Origin: Novosphingopyxis baekryungensis DSM 16222
Lineage (GTDB): Bacteria; Pseudomonadota; Alphaproteobacteria; Sphingomonadales; Sphingomonadaceae
DNA: 64,000 nucleotides
Direction: 5' to 3'
NCBI RefSeq assembly: GCF_000420305.1
Contig: NZ_ATUR01000005.1
Location: 129,001 to 193,000 of the forward strand
Numbering within the stretch: the first letter of the stretch is position 1; each line of letters starts with the position of its first letter. The notes under the pieces were generated by a model that saw only the letters and a list, made by a program, of their open reading frames with translations, was not told where the DNA came from and made no database searches. The position numbers were made by a program, and so were the translations under genes. Shown piece after piece: positions 55,116 to 64,000 of the stretch.

Positions 55116-55925
55116 ATGCAAAATCGCCGCCAATTGCTGCAAGCCCTCACCGCTGTCCTGGTGGCGGGCGCGGCGCCGGCGGGTGCGTTTGCTCGTGTTC
55201 CCGACATCACTAGAAAAGGACAACTGACGATGACCCGCATTCTCATGGTGGCCACCTCCGCCGACCGCATGACTCCCGGCACCGAACCGACGGGTGTCTG
55301 GCTCGAGGAACTCACCACCCCGTACTACGCGTTCCGCGATGCGGGCGCCGAGGTGACGCTGGCCTCGATCAAGGGCGGCGCCATCCCCGTCGACCAGCGC
55401 AGCGTCAACGCCGACGGCGAGAACGACGCTTCGGTCGAACGCTATCTGAAGGACGACGCCCTGAAGGCCGAAGTTGCCAGCACGCCGGCATTCACAAGCA
55501 TCGATCCCGCCGGCTACGACGCGCTGTTCCTGCCCGGCGGCCACGGCACCATGTTCGATTACCCCGGTAGCGACGAGCTGGCGCGCCTGGTCGAGCACTT
55601 CGACCGCGAAGGCAAGATCGTCGCCGCCGTCTGCCATGGACCGGCTGGACTGGTCTCGGCGAAGAAGGCCGATGGCTCGCCCTTCGTGGCCGGCCGCCGT
55701 GTCGCCGGCTTCACCGACAGCGAGGAGCGCGCGGTCGGCCTCGATCAGGCGGTGCCGTTCCTGCTCGAAACGCACCTCAAAGAACTTGGGGGCAAGCACG
55801 AGGGCGGCCCCGATTTTGCCCCGTTCGCCCTGCGCGACGGCAATCTGGTGACGGGCCAGAACCCCGCCAGCGCTACCCGCACCGCGGAGCTCGTGATGGA
55901 AGCCCTCAAGGACAAGGTCGCCTGA
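55116..55925 (+). CDS. DJ-1/PfpI-family protein, Hsp31/glyoxalase III-like, possibly exported
   Basis: 269 aa. Residues 1-28 ([24 protein letters not shown]) look like a Tat-type signal with twin Arg. The core has [14 protein letters not shown] and [15 protein letters not shown], with Cys as nucleophile after the elbow, and a long insert, as in Hsp31-like glyoxalase III enzymes that turn methylglyoxal into lactate. An internal ATG (55230, [14 protein letters not shown]) has AAGGA 11 nt upstream and would give a cytoplasmic form. A glyoxalase I-like gene follows 2 nt after the stop. Confidence 0.82.
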   Translation: MQNRRQLLQALTAVLVAGAAPAGAFARVPDITRKGQLTMTRILMVATSADRMTPGTEPTGVWLEELTTPYYAFRDAGAEVTLASIKGGAIPVDQRSVNADGENDASVERYLKDDALKAEVASTPAFTSIDPAGYDALFLPGGHGTMFDYPGSDELARLVEHFDREGKIVAAVCHGPAGLVSAKKADGSPFVAGRRVAGFTDSEERAVGLDQAVPFLLETHLKELGGKHEGGPDFAPFALRDGNLVTGQNPASATRTAELVMEALKDKVA

Positions 55926-55927
55926 TC

Positions 55928-56383
55928 ATGCGCTATCTCCACACCATGCTGCGCGTCGCCGATCCCGAGGCGGCGATCCGTTTCTTCACGCTGCTGGGTC
56001 TCAAGGAGACCCGGCGCATGGAGAACCAGGCCGGACGTTACACGCTGATCTACCTTGCCGCCGACGAGGATTTCCGCGGCGACGGCGAGCAGGGCGATGC
56101 CGAGGTCGAGCTGACGTACAACTGGCCGCCCGAGGACGGCAGCCCTGCCGAGACATACACGGGGGGCCGAAACTTCGGCCACCTCGCCTACGGGGTCGAC
56201 GACATCTACGAAACGTGCGCGCGGCTGCAGGCGGGCGGTGTGACGATCAATCGCCCCCCGCGTGACGGATACATGGCGTTCGTCCGCTCGCCGGACGGGA
56301 TCTCGATCGAACTGCTGCAGAAGGGCGAACACAAGGCTCCGGCTGAACCCTGGGCCTCCATGCCCAACACGGGCGAATGGTGA
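55928..56383 (+). CDS. VOC-family protein, glyoxalase I-like
   Basis: 151 aa with two beta-alpha-beta-beta-beta modules. The GloA metal ligands are all visible: His5 in YLHTMLRV, Glu in [11 protein letters not shown], His in [12 protein letters not shown], and Glu in [10 protein letters not shown]. Lactoylglutathione lyase converts the methylglyoxal-glutathione hemithioacetal. The short C-terminal tail ([13 protein letters not shown]) is unusual but harmless. Its stop overlaps the next start (TGATG). Confidence 0.88.
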   Translation: MRYLHTMLRVADPEAAIRFFTLLGLKETRRMENQAGRYTLIYLAADEDFRGDGEQGDAEVELTYNWPPEDGSPAETYTGGRNFGHLAYGVDDIYETCARLQAGGVTINRPPRDGYMAFVRSPDGISIELLQKGEHKAPAEPWASMPNTGEW

Positions 56384-57489
56384 TGGTGAAATTGTTCGAA
56401 CCGATTGAGGTTAGCGGGCTGCGGCTCGCCAATCGCATCGTCATCGCGCCGATGTGCCAGTATTCGGCAGTCGACGGCGGGATGACCGACTGGCACCAGA
56501 TGCATCTCGGCCAGTTGGCGCTGTCGGGCGCGGGCGCGCTGACGATAGAGGCGACCGCGGTCAGCCCGGAAGGGCGCATCACCTACGGTGACGTCGGCCT
56601 GTACGATGACCGTACCGAAGCGGCGATGCGAAGCGTGCTCGAAAGTGTGCGCCGTTGGTCGGACATGCCGCTGATCATCCAGCTGGCCCATGCCGGCCGC
56701 AAGGCGAGCTGCGCCAAGCCGTGGCAAGGCGGAACGCAGATCGCCCCCGACGCGGACAATGGCTGGCAGACCGTGGCACCCAGCGCCATTCCCTTCGCTC
56801 CGGACGACCATCCCCCTGTCGAACTGGACAAGTCAGGGCTTTCCCGCATCCGGGAGGCGTTCGCGGATGCCGCCCGGCGCGCCGGCAGGCTCGGCATCGA
56901 AGCCATCCAGATCCACGCGGCGCATGGCTATCTGCTCCACGAGTTTCTTTCGCCGATCTCCAACCGGCGCGGCGATGCATACGGGGGCAGCCTCGACAAC
57001 CGTATGCGGTTCCCGCTCGAGGTGTTCGATGCCGTGCGCGAAGCGTTTCCGGCCGACCGCCCGGTGACCGTTCGCGTTTCGGGGACCGATTGGGTCGAGG
57101 GGGGCTGGACCGCGGACGAGACCGCCAAGTTTGCGCAGGAGCTGGAGCGGCGCGGTTGCGCGGCGATCCACGTCTCCGGCGGCGGCCTCGACCCGCGCCA
57201 GCAGATCCCGGTCGGCCCCGGCTATCAGGTGCCGCTGGCGCGGACGGTCAAGGACGCGGTCGCCATGCCTGTCGTGGCGGTCGGAATGATCACCGATCCG
57301 CAGCAGGCGGAGCGCATCCTCGAGGACGGGCATGCGGACGCCATAGCGATTGCCCGCGCTGCGCTGTGGGATCCGCGCTGGCCTTGGCACGCCGCCGCCG
57401 CGCTTGGTGCATCGGTCAAGGCGCCCCCGCAATATCTCCGGTCCGAACCCCAGGAAGCGGGCCGCATCCTCAAGGAAATGACCCCATGA
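56383..57489 (+). CDS. Old Yellow Enzyme-type NADPH:flavin oxidoreductase, YqjM-like
   Basis: 368 aa FMN TIM barrel. LFEPIEVSGLRLANRIVIAP then MCQYSAVDG carries the YqjM-type Cys near the flavin; QLAHAGRKA, IHAAHGYLLHEFLSPISNRR (His-x2-His) and VAVGMITDPQQAERIL are the other motifs. Such ene-reductases saturate electrophilic alkenes such as enones and nitroalkenes. An ATG two codons earlier is possible. It is coupled to the genes on both sides by overlaps. Confidence 0.92.
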   Translation: MVKLFEPIEVSGLRLANRIVIAPMCQYSAVDGGMTDWHQMHLGQLALSGAGALTIEATAVSPEGRITYGDVGLYDDRTEAAMRSVLESVRRWSDMPLIIQLAHAGRKASCAKPWQGGTQIAPDADNGWQTVAPSAIPFAPDDHPPVELDKSGLSRIREAFADAARRAGRLGIEAIQIHAAHGYLLHEFLSPISNRRGDAYGGSLDNRMRFPLEVFDAVREAFPADRPVTVRVSGTDWVEGGWTADETAKFAQELERRGCAAIHVSGGGLDPRQQIPVGPGYQVPLARTVKDAVAMPVVAVGMITDPQQAERILEDGHADAIAIARAALWDPRWPWHAAAALGASVKAPPQYLRSEPQEAGRILKEMTP

Positions 57490-58637
57490 AGACCTCCGCC
57501 AAACTGCTTCTTGCCGCGGGCGCTGCCCTCTCGCTTGGCGCCTGCGCGACCACTCGCGATGGTGCACCCGCGCCGCGAATCGAACAGGTTGCGACCTTCG
57601 ATGGCGCGATGCCGACGGGCGTGACCGTCGCTCCCAACGGGCGCATCTTTGTGAACTTCCCGCAATGGGGCGACAACGCGCCGTTCACGGTTGCCGAGCT
57701 GGTCGACGGCAAGGCGGTGCCCTATCCCGACGCCGCGACCAACCGGCCCGATCCGGCCGACCCGGCGGGGCATTTCATCTCGGTGCAGAGCGTGGTGGCA
57801 GACGGCGCCAATCGCTTGTGGGTGCTCGACACGGCGGCGCCCAAATTCTCTCAACCGCAGGCCGGCGGTGCAAAGCTGGTGGCAATCGACCTTGCGACCG
57901 ACCGGGTGGTGAAGACGATCGTCCTGCCGCCCAGCGTGGTGCTGCCCACGACCTACCTCAACGACGTGCGCTTCGATCTGCGTCAGGGCGCCGAGGGCGT
58001 CGCCTACATCACCGACAGCAGCAACGAGGGGGTCGGCGGCATCATCGTTGTCGATATCGCCAGCGGGCGTGCGATCCGGCGCCTGTCCAACCATGCGACG
58101 ACCAATCCCGAACGCGGCTTCACCCCGGTTGTCGACGGCGCGGTGCTCATGAACCGCCCGGCTGACGGCCCCGCGACGCCGGTCACGATCGCAAGCGACG
58201 CGATTGCGCTCAGCGCCGACGGCAGCCTGCTGTATTACGGTCCACTGTCGGGCCGCACGCTGCACGCGGTGCCCACGGCCATGCTGCGCGATCCCGCGGT
58301 GTCCGAGGAGGAGTTGAGCCGCGCGGTCCGCAGCCTGGGGCGCAAAGGCGCCTCGGACGGGATAGCCGAAGACGACAAGGGCCGCGTGTTCGCCGGCGAT
58401 TACGAGAACAACGCGATCCGCATGCTCGACCAGGGCCGCTGGACGACGGTGGTCAGCGACCCGCGCATCAGCTGGCCCGACACGCTGTCGATCGGCACTG
58501 ACGGCTACCTCTACTTCACCGCCAACCAGCTTCACCGCCAGCCAGGCTTCCACGGCGGGCGGGACTTGCGCCGCAAGCCTTACGAGCTGCTCCGCATCAA
58601 GGTGGGCACCGCTCCCGTCCTGTTGCGCTCGCGGTGA
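57486..58637 (+). CDS. MRJP/yellow-family lipoprotein (L-dopachrome tautomerase-related)
   Basis: 383 aa. Lipobox LGAC at about residues 17-20 (MKTSAKLLLAAGAALSLGAC). A six-bladed propeller follows with PTGVTVAPNGRIFVNFPQWG, NRLWVLDTAAP, TYLNDVRFDLR and GASDGIAEDDKGRVFAGDYE, features of the major royal jelly/yellow family. A lactonase-like or tautomerase-like activity is possible. It overlaps the OYE stop by 4 nt. Confidence 0.85.
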   Translation: MKTSAKLLLAAGAALSLGACATTRDGAPAPRIEQVATFDGAMPTGVTVAPNGRIFVNFPQWGDNAPFTVAELVDGKAVPYPDAATNRPDPADPAGHFISVQSVVADGANRLWVLDTAAPKFSQPQAGGAKLVAIDLATDRVVKTIVLPPSVVLPTTYLNDVRFDLRQGAEGVAYITDSSNEGVGGIIVVDIASGRAIRRLSNHATTNPERGFTPVVDGAVLMNRPADGPATPVTIASDAIALSADGSLLYYGPLSGRTLHAVPTAMLRDPAVSEEELSRAVRSLGRKGASDGIAEDDKGRVFAGDYENNAIRMLDQGRWTTVVSDPRISWPDTLSIGTDGYLYFTANQLHRQPGFHGGRDLRRKPYELLRIKVGTAPVLLRSR

Positions 58638-58713
58638 ACCCATCAGGCCGGGCAGGCTCGCGCGGGGCCGCGATCCGGCGAAAAATCAACTACTGACTTG
58701 AAGGAATACAATC

Positions 58714-59454
58714 ATGACAAAGGGTATCGAAGGCAAGGTCGTTCTCATTACCGGCGGCGGCAGCGGCATCGGCGCGGAAACAGCGCGTCTTCTCGCGGAA
58801 CGCGGCGCGAAGGTGGCAATCGCCGCGCGGCGCAAGGACAGGCTCGACGAGGTCGTCGCGGACATCGCCGCAAATGGTGGCACGGCACGTAGCTACGCGC
58901 TGGACGTGACCGACAAATCAGCGGTCCAGTCCGTCGTCGCCGCAATCATTGCCGACCTCGGCCGCCTCGACGTACTGATCAACAACGCCGGGCTGATGCC
59001 GATCCGTCCGATGGCCGAGGTCAACACCGACGAGTGGGACCAGATGATCGACGTCAATCTGAAGGGTACGCTCTACGGCATCGCGGCGGCCCTTCCCGGT
59101 TTTCTCGAGCAGGGCAGCGGCCACATCATCAACTTGAGCTCGGTTGCGGGCATCAAGGTCTTCGCACCGGGCGGCACGGTCTACTCCGGCACAAAGTTTG
59201 CCGTCAGCGCGATCAGCGAGGGCTTGCGCCACGAGGTGGGGGAAAAGGTCCGGGTCACGTCAATCGAGCCTGGAGCTGTCGAAAGCGATTTGAAGTTCAC
59301 GACATCCGGCACGGCTGCCGAGACGGTGCTGGACTTCTACAAGCAGGCCATCCCGACGGAATCGGTGGCGCGTGCTATCGCGTTCGCTGTCGAACAACCT
59401 GATGACGTCGACGTCAACGCGATCGTCATCCGGCCGACCGCACAGGAGTTCTGA
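58714..59454 (+). CDS. short-chain dehydrogenase/reductase
   Basis: 246 aa classical SDR. The NAD(P) motif is TGGGSGIGAETARLLAERGA, then NNAG, the catalytic Ser in INLSSVAG and VYSGTKFAV (Tyr-x3-Lys). R-K-D-R after beta-2 (AARRKDRLDEV) favours NADPH. The substrate is not evident. It lies 76 nt after the lipoprotein gene, on the same strand. Confidence 0.93.
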   Translation: MTKGIEGKVVLITGGGSGIGAETARLLAERGAKVAIAARRKDRLDEVVADIAANGGTARSYALDVTDKSAVQSVVAAIIADLGRLDVLINNAGLMPIRPMAEVNTDEWDQMIDVNLKGTLYGIAAALPGFLEQGSGHIINLSSVAGIKVFAPGGTVYSGTKFAVSAISEGLRHEVGEKVRVTSIEPGAVESDLKFTTSGTAAETVLDFYKQAIPTESVARAIAFAVEQPDDVDVNAIVIRPTAQEF

Positions 59455-59564
59455 TTTCGACGAGGAGGCGGGGCCGTGTGTGCTCCGCCCATTGGGGAAC
59501 GTAGCGGCCCGCTCGTCCGTTACCTACCGAATAATATCAGTCCGTTTCACTTGAGGAATAAATT

Positions 59565-59858
59565 ATGCCCAAACTCGCCCTGTATGTACCGCTGAAGGCC
59601 AAGCCCGGAAAAGAGCGCGATGTCGCCGATTTCCTGACCTCGGCATTGCCGCTCGTTCAAGCTGAGCCGGGCACTCTGACCTGGTATGCGATCGAGGAAG
59701 GTCCCGGTGCGTACGCGATCTTCGATACGTTCGACACGGAGGAGGACCGGCAGGCCCATCTTGACGGCAAGGTTGCCGCCGCACTGATGGACAAGGCAGA
59801 CGAACTGTTTTCCGAACCGCCGCAAATTCACAAGTTCACCCTGCTGGCCGCGAAATAG
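59565..59858 (+). CDS. antibiotic biosynthesis monooxygenase (Abm)-like protein
   Basis: 97 aa ferredoxin-like fold: LALYVPLKAKPGKERDVADFL, EPGTLTWYAIEEGPGAYAIFD, DRQAHLDGKVAAALMDKADE. Relatives such as YgiN act on quinols without cofactor, or are of unknown role. AGGA lies ~12 nt before the ATG. Confidence 0.8.
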   Translation: MPKLALYVPLKAKPGKERDVADFLTSALPLVQAEPGTLTWYAIEEGPGAYAIFDTFDTEEDRQAHLDGKVAAALMDKADELFSEPPQIHKFTLLAAK

Positions 59859-59966
59859 CGGAGCGGTCGGCACCCTCGCACGTCGCTCTCATCGCCCGCG
59901 TGGGCGAAAGCGGGTGCGGCGGCGTGCGCTGAACAGCTTTCCCCGAACTGGCCAAGGAGACACGCC

Positions 59967-60385
59967 ATGCACACCATCCAGACACTCGACCTGAACGACA
60001 CGCGGACGATCATCGATGCGGGCATCGCGGAGGCCGAGCGGATCGGCAGCCCGTCGAACATCGCGGTGGTGGACGCGGCGGCTGCCTCCTAGCGTTCGCG
60101 CGGATGGACGATGCGTGGCGCGGCAGCGTCGACATCGCGATAAGCAAGCCGTGGACGGCGCGCGCGTTCGACGTCGAGACCAAGGCGCTGGCGAAGCTCG
60201 CCCAGCCGGGCGCCGACTTCTACGGCATCCATGCCTCCAACGACGGCAAGGTGATGATCTTCGCCGGGGGCGTGCCGATCAAGAAGGGCGAGACGGTGAT
60301 CGGCGCGGTGGGCGTGTCGGGCGGCACCGGCAAGCAGGACCAAGGCGTGGCCGAGGCGGCGGCGCAGGCGTTCGCGCACGGCTGA
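59967..60385 (+). pseudogene. GlcG/HbpS-family protein broken by a one-base deletion
   Basis: The first part reads MHTIQTLDLNDTRTIIDAGI then NIAVVDA and hits a stop at 60090. In the next frame the protein resumes with MDDAWRGSVDIAISKPWTAR and ends GGVPIKKGETVIGAVGVSGG...DQGVAEAAAQAFAHG, the standard HbpS/GlcG C-terminus. Adding one G at ~60077-60080 restores VVDAGGCLLAFARMDDA and a full-length protein of ~139 aa, the normal size. Functional relatives bind heme or act as accessory proteins. AAGGAGA lies 8 nt before the ATG. A sequencing error would also explain it. Confidence 0.85.
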
Positions 60386-60429
60386 GCCTGGGAACGCGGC
60401 GGCGCCGGCTCAGTCGACGGCGGCGGGCT

Positions 60430-60617
60430 CGGGCACCGGCCAGTGCGATGTAAAGCAATACAACCTACGACTGATGAGGCTTATCGAGCAAGACCGGGCC
60501 AATCCTGCCCAAATCATCTCGGACCGACTGCCGCTTGGTCAGGCACCAGACGGCTTCAAGCATTTCGACGAGCACGATGCTGGTTGGACGAAGGTCGTGC
60601 TCAAGCCGGGCATCTGA
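60430..60617 (+). pseudogene. C-terminal remnant of a zinc-dependent alcohol dehydrogenase
   Basis: About 60 codons read GTGQCDVKQYNLRLMRLIEQ onward, through SDRLPLGQAPDGFKHFDEHD and WTKVVLKPG to a TGA. This is the C-terminal part of medium-chain alcohol/formaldehyde dehydrogenases (compare VKRYNR... and ...GWTKVVLKP). No N-terminal domain, zinc ligands or start codon precede it, and the preceding ~45 nt do not look like dehydrogenase sequence. It is a truncated relic. Confidence 0.75.
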
Positions 60618-60648
60618 CCTTAATCTTGGACGGAATAGGAGATAAATT

Positions 60649-61194
60649 ATGACTTTAGAAGGCAAATCAGTTGCCATTCTGATCGCACCCCGCGGGACGG
60701 AAGAACCAGAATTCTCGAAGCCTAAGCAAGCTGTCGAGGACGCTGGGGGCAAAGTGACCGTGGTCAGTTTTGAACCGGGCAAGGCTCGCACAGTCAATGG
60801 CGATCTTGACGAGGGCGGAAGCTATACTATCGACAAGACGTTTTCCGAGGTCAAAGCCGACGATTTCGACGGACTTGTTGTTCCCGGAGGGACTGTCGGT
60901 GCCGACAAGCTGCGCGGCAGCGACGAGGCAATCGGTTTCATCCGGGCTTTCTTCGATCAGAAAAAACCTGTTGCGGCTATATGCCATGCACCCTGGACAT
61001 TGATCGAGGCGGACGTGCTCAAGGGTCGCGCCTTGACGTCCTACCCGACGCTGAAGGTCGATATCGAGAACGCTGGCGGTACATGGACCGATGAGGAAGT
61101 CGTGGTCGACAACGGCCTTGTTACCAGCCGCGATCCCGATGATTTGCCCGCCTTCTGTGCCAAACTCGTTGAGGAAATCGCAGCAGGGAATTAA
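60649..61194 (+). CDS. DJ-1/PfpI-family protein (YhbO-like)
   Basis: 181 aa, single domain. VAILIAPRGTEEPEF has the conserved Glu, VVPGGTVGADKLRG the loop, and PVAAICHAPWTLIEADVLKG the Cys nucleophile with His next to it. YhbO/PfpI relatives are described as stress proteins with deglycase or glyoxalase-like activity, which is debated. AGGAG lies 10 nt before the ATG. Base use is less GC-biased than in the rest of the row. Confidence 0.9.
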   Translation: MTLEGKSVAILIAPRGTEEPEFSKPKQAVEDAGGKVTVVSFEPGKARTVNGDLDEGGSYTIDKTFSEVKADDFDGLVVPGGTVGADKLRGSDEAIGFIRAFFDQKKPVAAICHAPWTLIEADVLKGRALTSYPTLKVDIENAGGTWTDEEVVVDNGLVTSRDPDDLPAFCAKLVEEIAAGN

Positions 61195-61450
61195 GACGGG
61201 GCGTTTCGACGAACCATGTGAGGGCCCTCTCCCTGAAGAAGGTCCTCACTAAGCAAGCGTGGCGGATGGCCAGCGATAGGCCGTTCGCCACGGCGCGTAT
61301 CATACGAACATGGCTCACCTAACGGGCACTCAAACGCTGCGCCGCGTCAACCGCAGTGACACATCCCCGGCTCTCGCTTCCAGACGCGACCCATTCCAAC
61401 GTGTGGTTGAGATGCACCTGGTCCAACGTGCGTTCGGCCAGATTTACGAC

Positions 61451-64000
61451 CTATAGCGCCGCCTTGAGATAGCGGGCGGTGAGACTGCCTTCCGCTTCCG
61501 CAACGACGCCAGGGACGCCGCTGGCAACGATACGGCCCCCATCTTCCCCGGCCCCCGGTCCCAGGTCGATGACCCAGTCCGTCTGGGCGATGGCGCGCAC
61601 GTCATGTTCGACGACTACGACGGTATTGCCGGCGTCTACCAGGCCCTGCAGGTGTTGCATCAGCCGGTCGCCATCGGAGGGGTGAAGCCCCGAAGTCGGC
61701 TCGTCGAGGATGTAGATCGTGTTGCCGCGTTGAGCGCGTTGCAGTTCAGTCGCCAGCTTGATGCGCTGCGCCTCCCCGCCAGACAGCTCGGTCGCCGGCT
61801 GACCGAGCCTCAGATAGCCAAGACCGATCTCCCGCAACACATCGAGGGAGCGCATCACAGATGCCTCGCCAGCGAAGAAATCGCACGCATCGTCGACCGT
61901 CAGTTCGAGCACCTGGGCGATATTGCGCCCGTTCCATTCGACTTCGAGCGTTTGCGGGTTGTAGCGAGAGCCATGACAAGTCGAGCACGGGGCAAAAACG
62001 CTCGGCAGGAACAGCAGCTCCACCATGACATATCCCTCGCCCTCGCACACAGGGCAGCGGCCTTGCGGGACGTTGAACGAGAACCTTCCCGGGCTGTAAT
62101 GCCGCCGGCGGGCGAGCGGCGTATCAGCGAATATCCGTCGCACATGGTCGAACATGCCGCTGTAGGTGGCTAGGTTCGAACGCGGCGTGCGACCGATCGG
62201 TTTCTGATCGACCCGCACCAGCCTGCGAACATGCTCCATGCCTGTGACAATGCGTCCTTCAGTGTCGTTCTGCGCAACATCGAGCAGCGGATCGATATCC
62301 TCCTCCTCGGCCACGGGTAAGCCGCCGAGATGTTCCGTGACGAGCTCGGGCAGCGCCTGACTGACAAGACTGGATTTGCCCGATCCCGAAACGCCGGTGA
62401 CAGCGGTGAAGCAGCCGATGGGAAACTCGACGTCGAGACCATGGAGATTGTTCCGCCTGATCCCTTCCAGGCGTAGCCATGCCTTGGGGTCGCGCGGTGT
62501 GCGCTCACTGCGGAGCGGCTCTGCGAACAGGTAGCGGCGGGTGATCGAAGTCTCGACGTCGGCAAGCCCTCCAATCGGCCCGCTGTAGAGGACTTCACCG
62601 CCCTTTGCCCCGGCTCCTGGCCCGACATCGACGAGCCATTCCGCGCGGCGGATCACGTCGAGATCATGTTCGACGACGAACAGGGAGTTGCCCGCCGCCT
62701 TGAGACGCTCAAGGATGGTGAGCAAGGCTTCGCCATCTGCCGGGTGCAACCCTGCCGAAGGCTCGTCAAGCACATAGACCACGCCGAAAAGCTGTGACGA
62801 CAATTGCGTGGCAAGCCGCAAGCGCTGCAGCTCTCCGGAGGAGAGCGTCGGCGTGCTGCGGTCGAGCGAAATATAGCCAAGGCCAAGATCGATCAGCGGC
62901 TCTAGCCGTTCGATCAATTCGCAGGCAAGGCGTTGGGCGGCGACCCGCTTTTCATCGGAAAGGTTGGGCGTGCGGCGCACGTCGGGCGCAGCCTTGTGCG
63001 CCGAACCTCCTGCCGCGACTCGCCGTTCGACCGCCGCATCGCGTGCCGCCTTGCCGAGGACATGGCCCTTCGGGACCGCCGCGGCGCCCCCGTATTCGCC
63101 ATGCGCGACGGGCGTGAGCAAGTCCCGGAGTTTCAACACCGTCAGGTCGCCGAACTCGGCGATGTCAAGGCCCGCGAACTTCACGGACAGGGCTTCGCGC
63201 TTCAGGCGCTTGCCGTCGCAGGTCGGGCAATCGCGTCCGATGATATATTGCGAGACGCGCTTCTTCATCAGCGCGCTTTTAGTGTTGGCGAAGGTTTCCA
63301 GCACATAGCGGCGCGCGCCGGTGAAGGTGCCCTGGTAGCTCGGCTCCATGCCGCGCTTGAGCGCCGTCCGCGTCTGTTCGGGCGTCAGGCCCGCATAGAC
63401 CGGCACCGTCGGCGCCTCTTCAGTAAAGAGGATCCAGTCGCGATCCTTTTTCGGCAGGTCTCGCCACGGCGTATCGACGTCATAGCCGAGCGAAACGAGG
63501 ATATCGCGCAGGTTCTGGCCATGCCAGGCGGTCGGCCAGGCGGCGATCGCCCGGTCGCGAATGGTGAGGCTGTCGTCAGGCACCATCGTTTCTTCGGTCG
63601 CGTCATAGACGCGCCCGATGCCGTGACAGGTCGGGCAGGCGCCGGCGACCGTGTTGGGGGAGAAATCCTCCGCATAGAGCATGGATTGATGGCGCGGATA
63701 TTCGCCGACGCGCGAATAGAGCATCCGCACCAGGCTGGAGAGCGTAGTCACGCTGCCGACCGAGGATCGCGCGTTGGCCGAGCCGCGCTGCTGCTGCAAC
63801 GCGACCGCAGGCGGCAAACCGTCGATCGCGTCGACCTCCGGAACCCCGGCCTGGTCGATCAGGCGACGGGCATAGGGCGCAACCGACTCCAGATAACGCC
63901 GCTGGGCTTCGGCATAGAGGGTGCCGAACGCGAGCGATGACTTGCCCGAGCCCGATATGCCGGTGAATACCACGAAGGCGTCGCGCGGTACATCGACGTC
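61451..64000 (-). CDS. UvrA-like ABC protein without the UvrB-binding domain (5' end beyond the window)
   Basis: 850 codons are visible, in frame to the right edge; a few N-terminal residues are missing. The first Walker A is [10 protein letters not shown] and the second [10 protein letters not shown]. Signature regions [15 protein letters not shown] and [15 protein letters not shown] and Walker [14 protein letters not shown] and [13 protein letters not shown] show two ABC cassettes. Zinc-binding [17 protein letters not shown] and CPVCEGEG...CSTCHG are present. Between [14 protein letters not shown] and CPTCHG there is no ~110-residue UvrB-binding insert, so it is UvrA2-like; such paralogues are tied to DNA damage or drug tolerance. 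Confidence 0.9.
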   Translation of the reverse strand, partial: DVDVPRDAFVVFTGISGSGKSSLAFGTLYAEAQRRYLESVAPYARRLIDQAGVPEVDAIDGLPPAVALQQQRGSANARSSVGSVTTLSSLVRMLYSRVGEYPRHQSMLYAEDFSPNTVAGACPTCHGIGRVYDATEETMVPDDSLTIRDRAIAAWPTAWHGQNLRDILVSLGYDVDTPWRDLPKKDRDWILFTEEAPTVPVYAGLTPEQTRTALKRGMEPSYQGTFTGARRYVLETFANTKSALMKKRVSQYIIGRDCPTCDGKRLKREALSVKFAGLDIAEFGDLTVLKLRDLLTPVAHGEYGGAAAVPKGHVLGKAARDAAVERRVAAGGSAHKAAPDVRRTPNLSDEKRVAAQRLACELIERLEPLIDLGLGYISLDRSTPTLSSGELQRLRLATQLSSQLFGVVYVLDEPSAGLHPADGEALLTILERLKAAGNSLFVVEHDLDVIRRAEWLVDVGPGAGAKGGEVLYSGPIGGLADVETSITRRYLFAEPLRSERTPRDPKAWLRLEGIRRNNLHGLDVEFPIGCFTAVTGVSGSGKSSLVSQALPELVTEHLGGLPVAEEEDIDPLLDVAQNDTEGRIVTGMEHVRRLVRVDQKPIGRTPRSNLATYSGMFDHVRRIFADTPLARRRHYSPGRFSFNVPQGRCPVCEGEGYVMVELLFLPSVFAPCSTCHGSRYNPQTLEVEWNGRNIAQVLELTVDDACDFFAGEASVMRSLDVLREIGLGYLRLGQPATELSGGEAQRIKLATELQRAQRGNTIYILDEPTSGLHPSDGDRLMQHLQGLVDAGNTVVVVEHDVRAIAQTDWVIDLGPGAGEDGGRIVASGVPGVVAEAEGSLTARYLKAAL

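Noticed and set aside
61220-61250. Imperfect inverted repeat GTGAGG...CCTCAC after the PfpI gene as a terminator
   Set aside because: The loop is long, the stem has a mismatch, and no T-run follows.
61318-61450. Open frame of ~43 codons in phase after the uvrA stop
   Set aside because: The protein before the stop already has the normal UvrA ending (TARYLKAAL); the extension resembles nothing and is probably chance.

Overview
The window is high-GC chromosomal DNA from an alphaproteobacterium, most likely a sphingomonad (Sphingomonadales); I cannot fix the genus. This rests on gene order and protein style: dnaA next to rpsT, a zwf-pgl-edd-glk-eda Entner-Doudoroff operon, a cobA-DUF2849-cysI-DUF934-cysH sulfur operon, and a smr-mltA-Tim44 block divergent from secB. 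No rRNA, tRNA, CRISPR array, insertion sequence or phage gene was seen.

Layout. 1-6.4 kb: the start of a nitronate monooxygenase, a glycosyltransferase and a hydrolase on the minus strand, then SelO-like, a secreted hypothetical protein and AstD. 6.5-10.4 kb: assimilatory sulfate reduction operon. 10.5-11 kb: a BLUF blue-light sensor. 11-16.4 kb: rpmH-rnpA-yidD-yidC-engB, then a GST and dapE. 16.4-24.3 kb: envelope and secretion genes (DUF5694, Smr, MltA, Tim44-like, SecB, MurJ), TrpS and a lipoprotein. 24.4-26.7 kb: dnaA and rpsT on the minus strand. 26.8-32.4 kb: Entner-Doudoroff operon. 32.6-43.2 kb: proB, then ilvD-ilvC-ilvB-ilvN-leuA-leuC-leuD-leuB, the complete valine/leucine pathway except the final aminotransferase. 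The ilvD leader carries what looks like a ribosome-mediated transcription attenuator. 43.5-53.8 kb: a GAF protein, a ZntB-like transporter, a five-gene organoarsenical (arsenosugar-type) cluster, a thiolase and a DUF305/beta-propeller secreted protein. 54.1-64 kb: an accessory segment that uses GAC for Asp more than the core does. It holds a LysR regulator, two DJ-1/PfpI proteins, a glyoxalase I-like protein, an Old Yellow Enzyme, an MRJP-type lipoprotein, an SDR, an Abm-type monooxygenase, two broken genes and a UvrA paralogue lacking the UvrB-binding insert.

How the parts fit. The core encodes biosynthesis (sulfide, diaminopimelate, proline, branched-chain amino acids), glucose breakdown through 6-phosphogluconate, and the replication/translation/membrane-insertion machinery. 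The accessory end looks built for reactive carbonyls and electrophiles and is visibly decaying. The most notable points are: (1) the ilvD attenuator, with a leader peptide rich in Leu and Val and mutually exclusive hairpins; (2) a zwf gene whose only sensible start codon is ATA; (3) an arsenosugar-type cluster whose radical SAM enzyme does not look like ArsS; (4) a GlcG/HbpS gene broken by loss of one G, followed by the last ~60 codons of an alcohol dehydrogenase.
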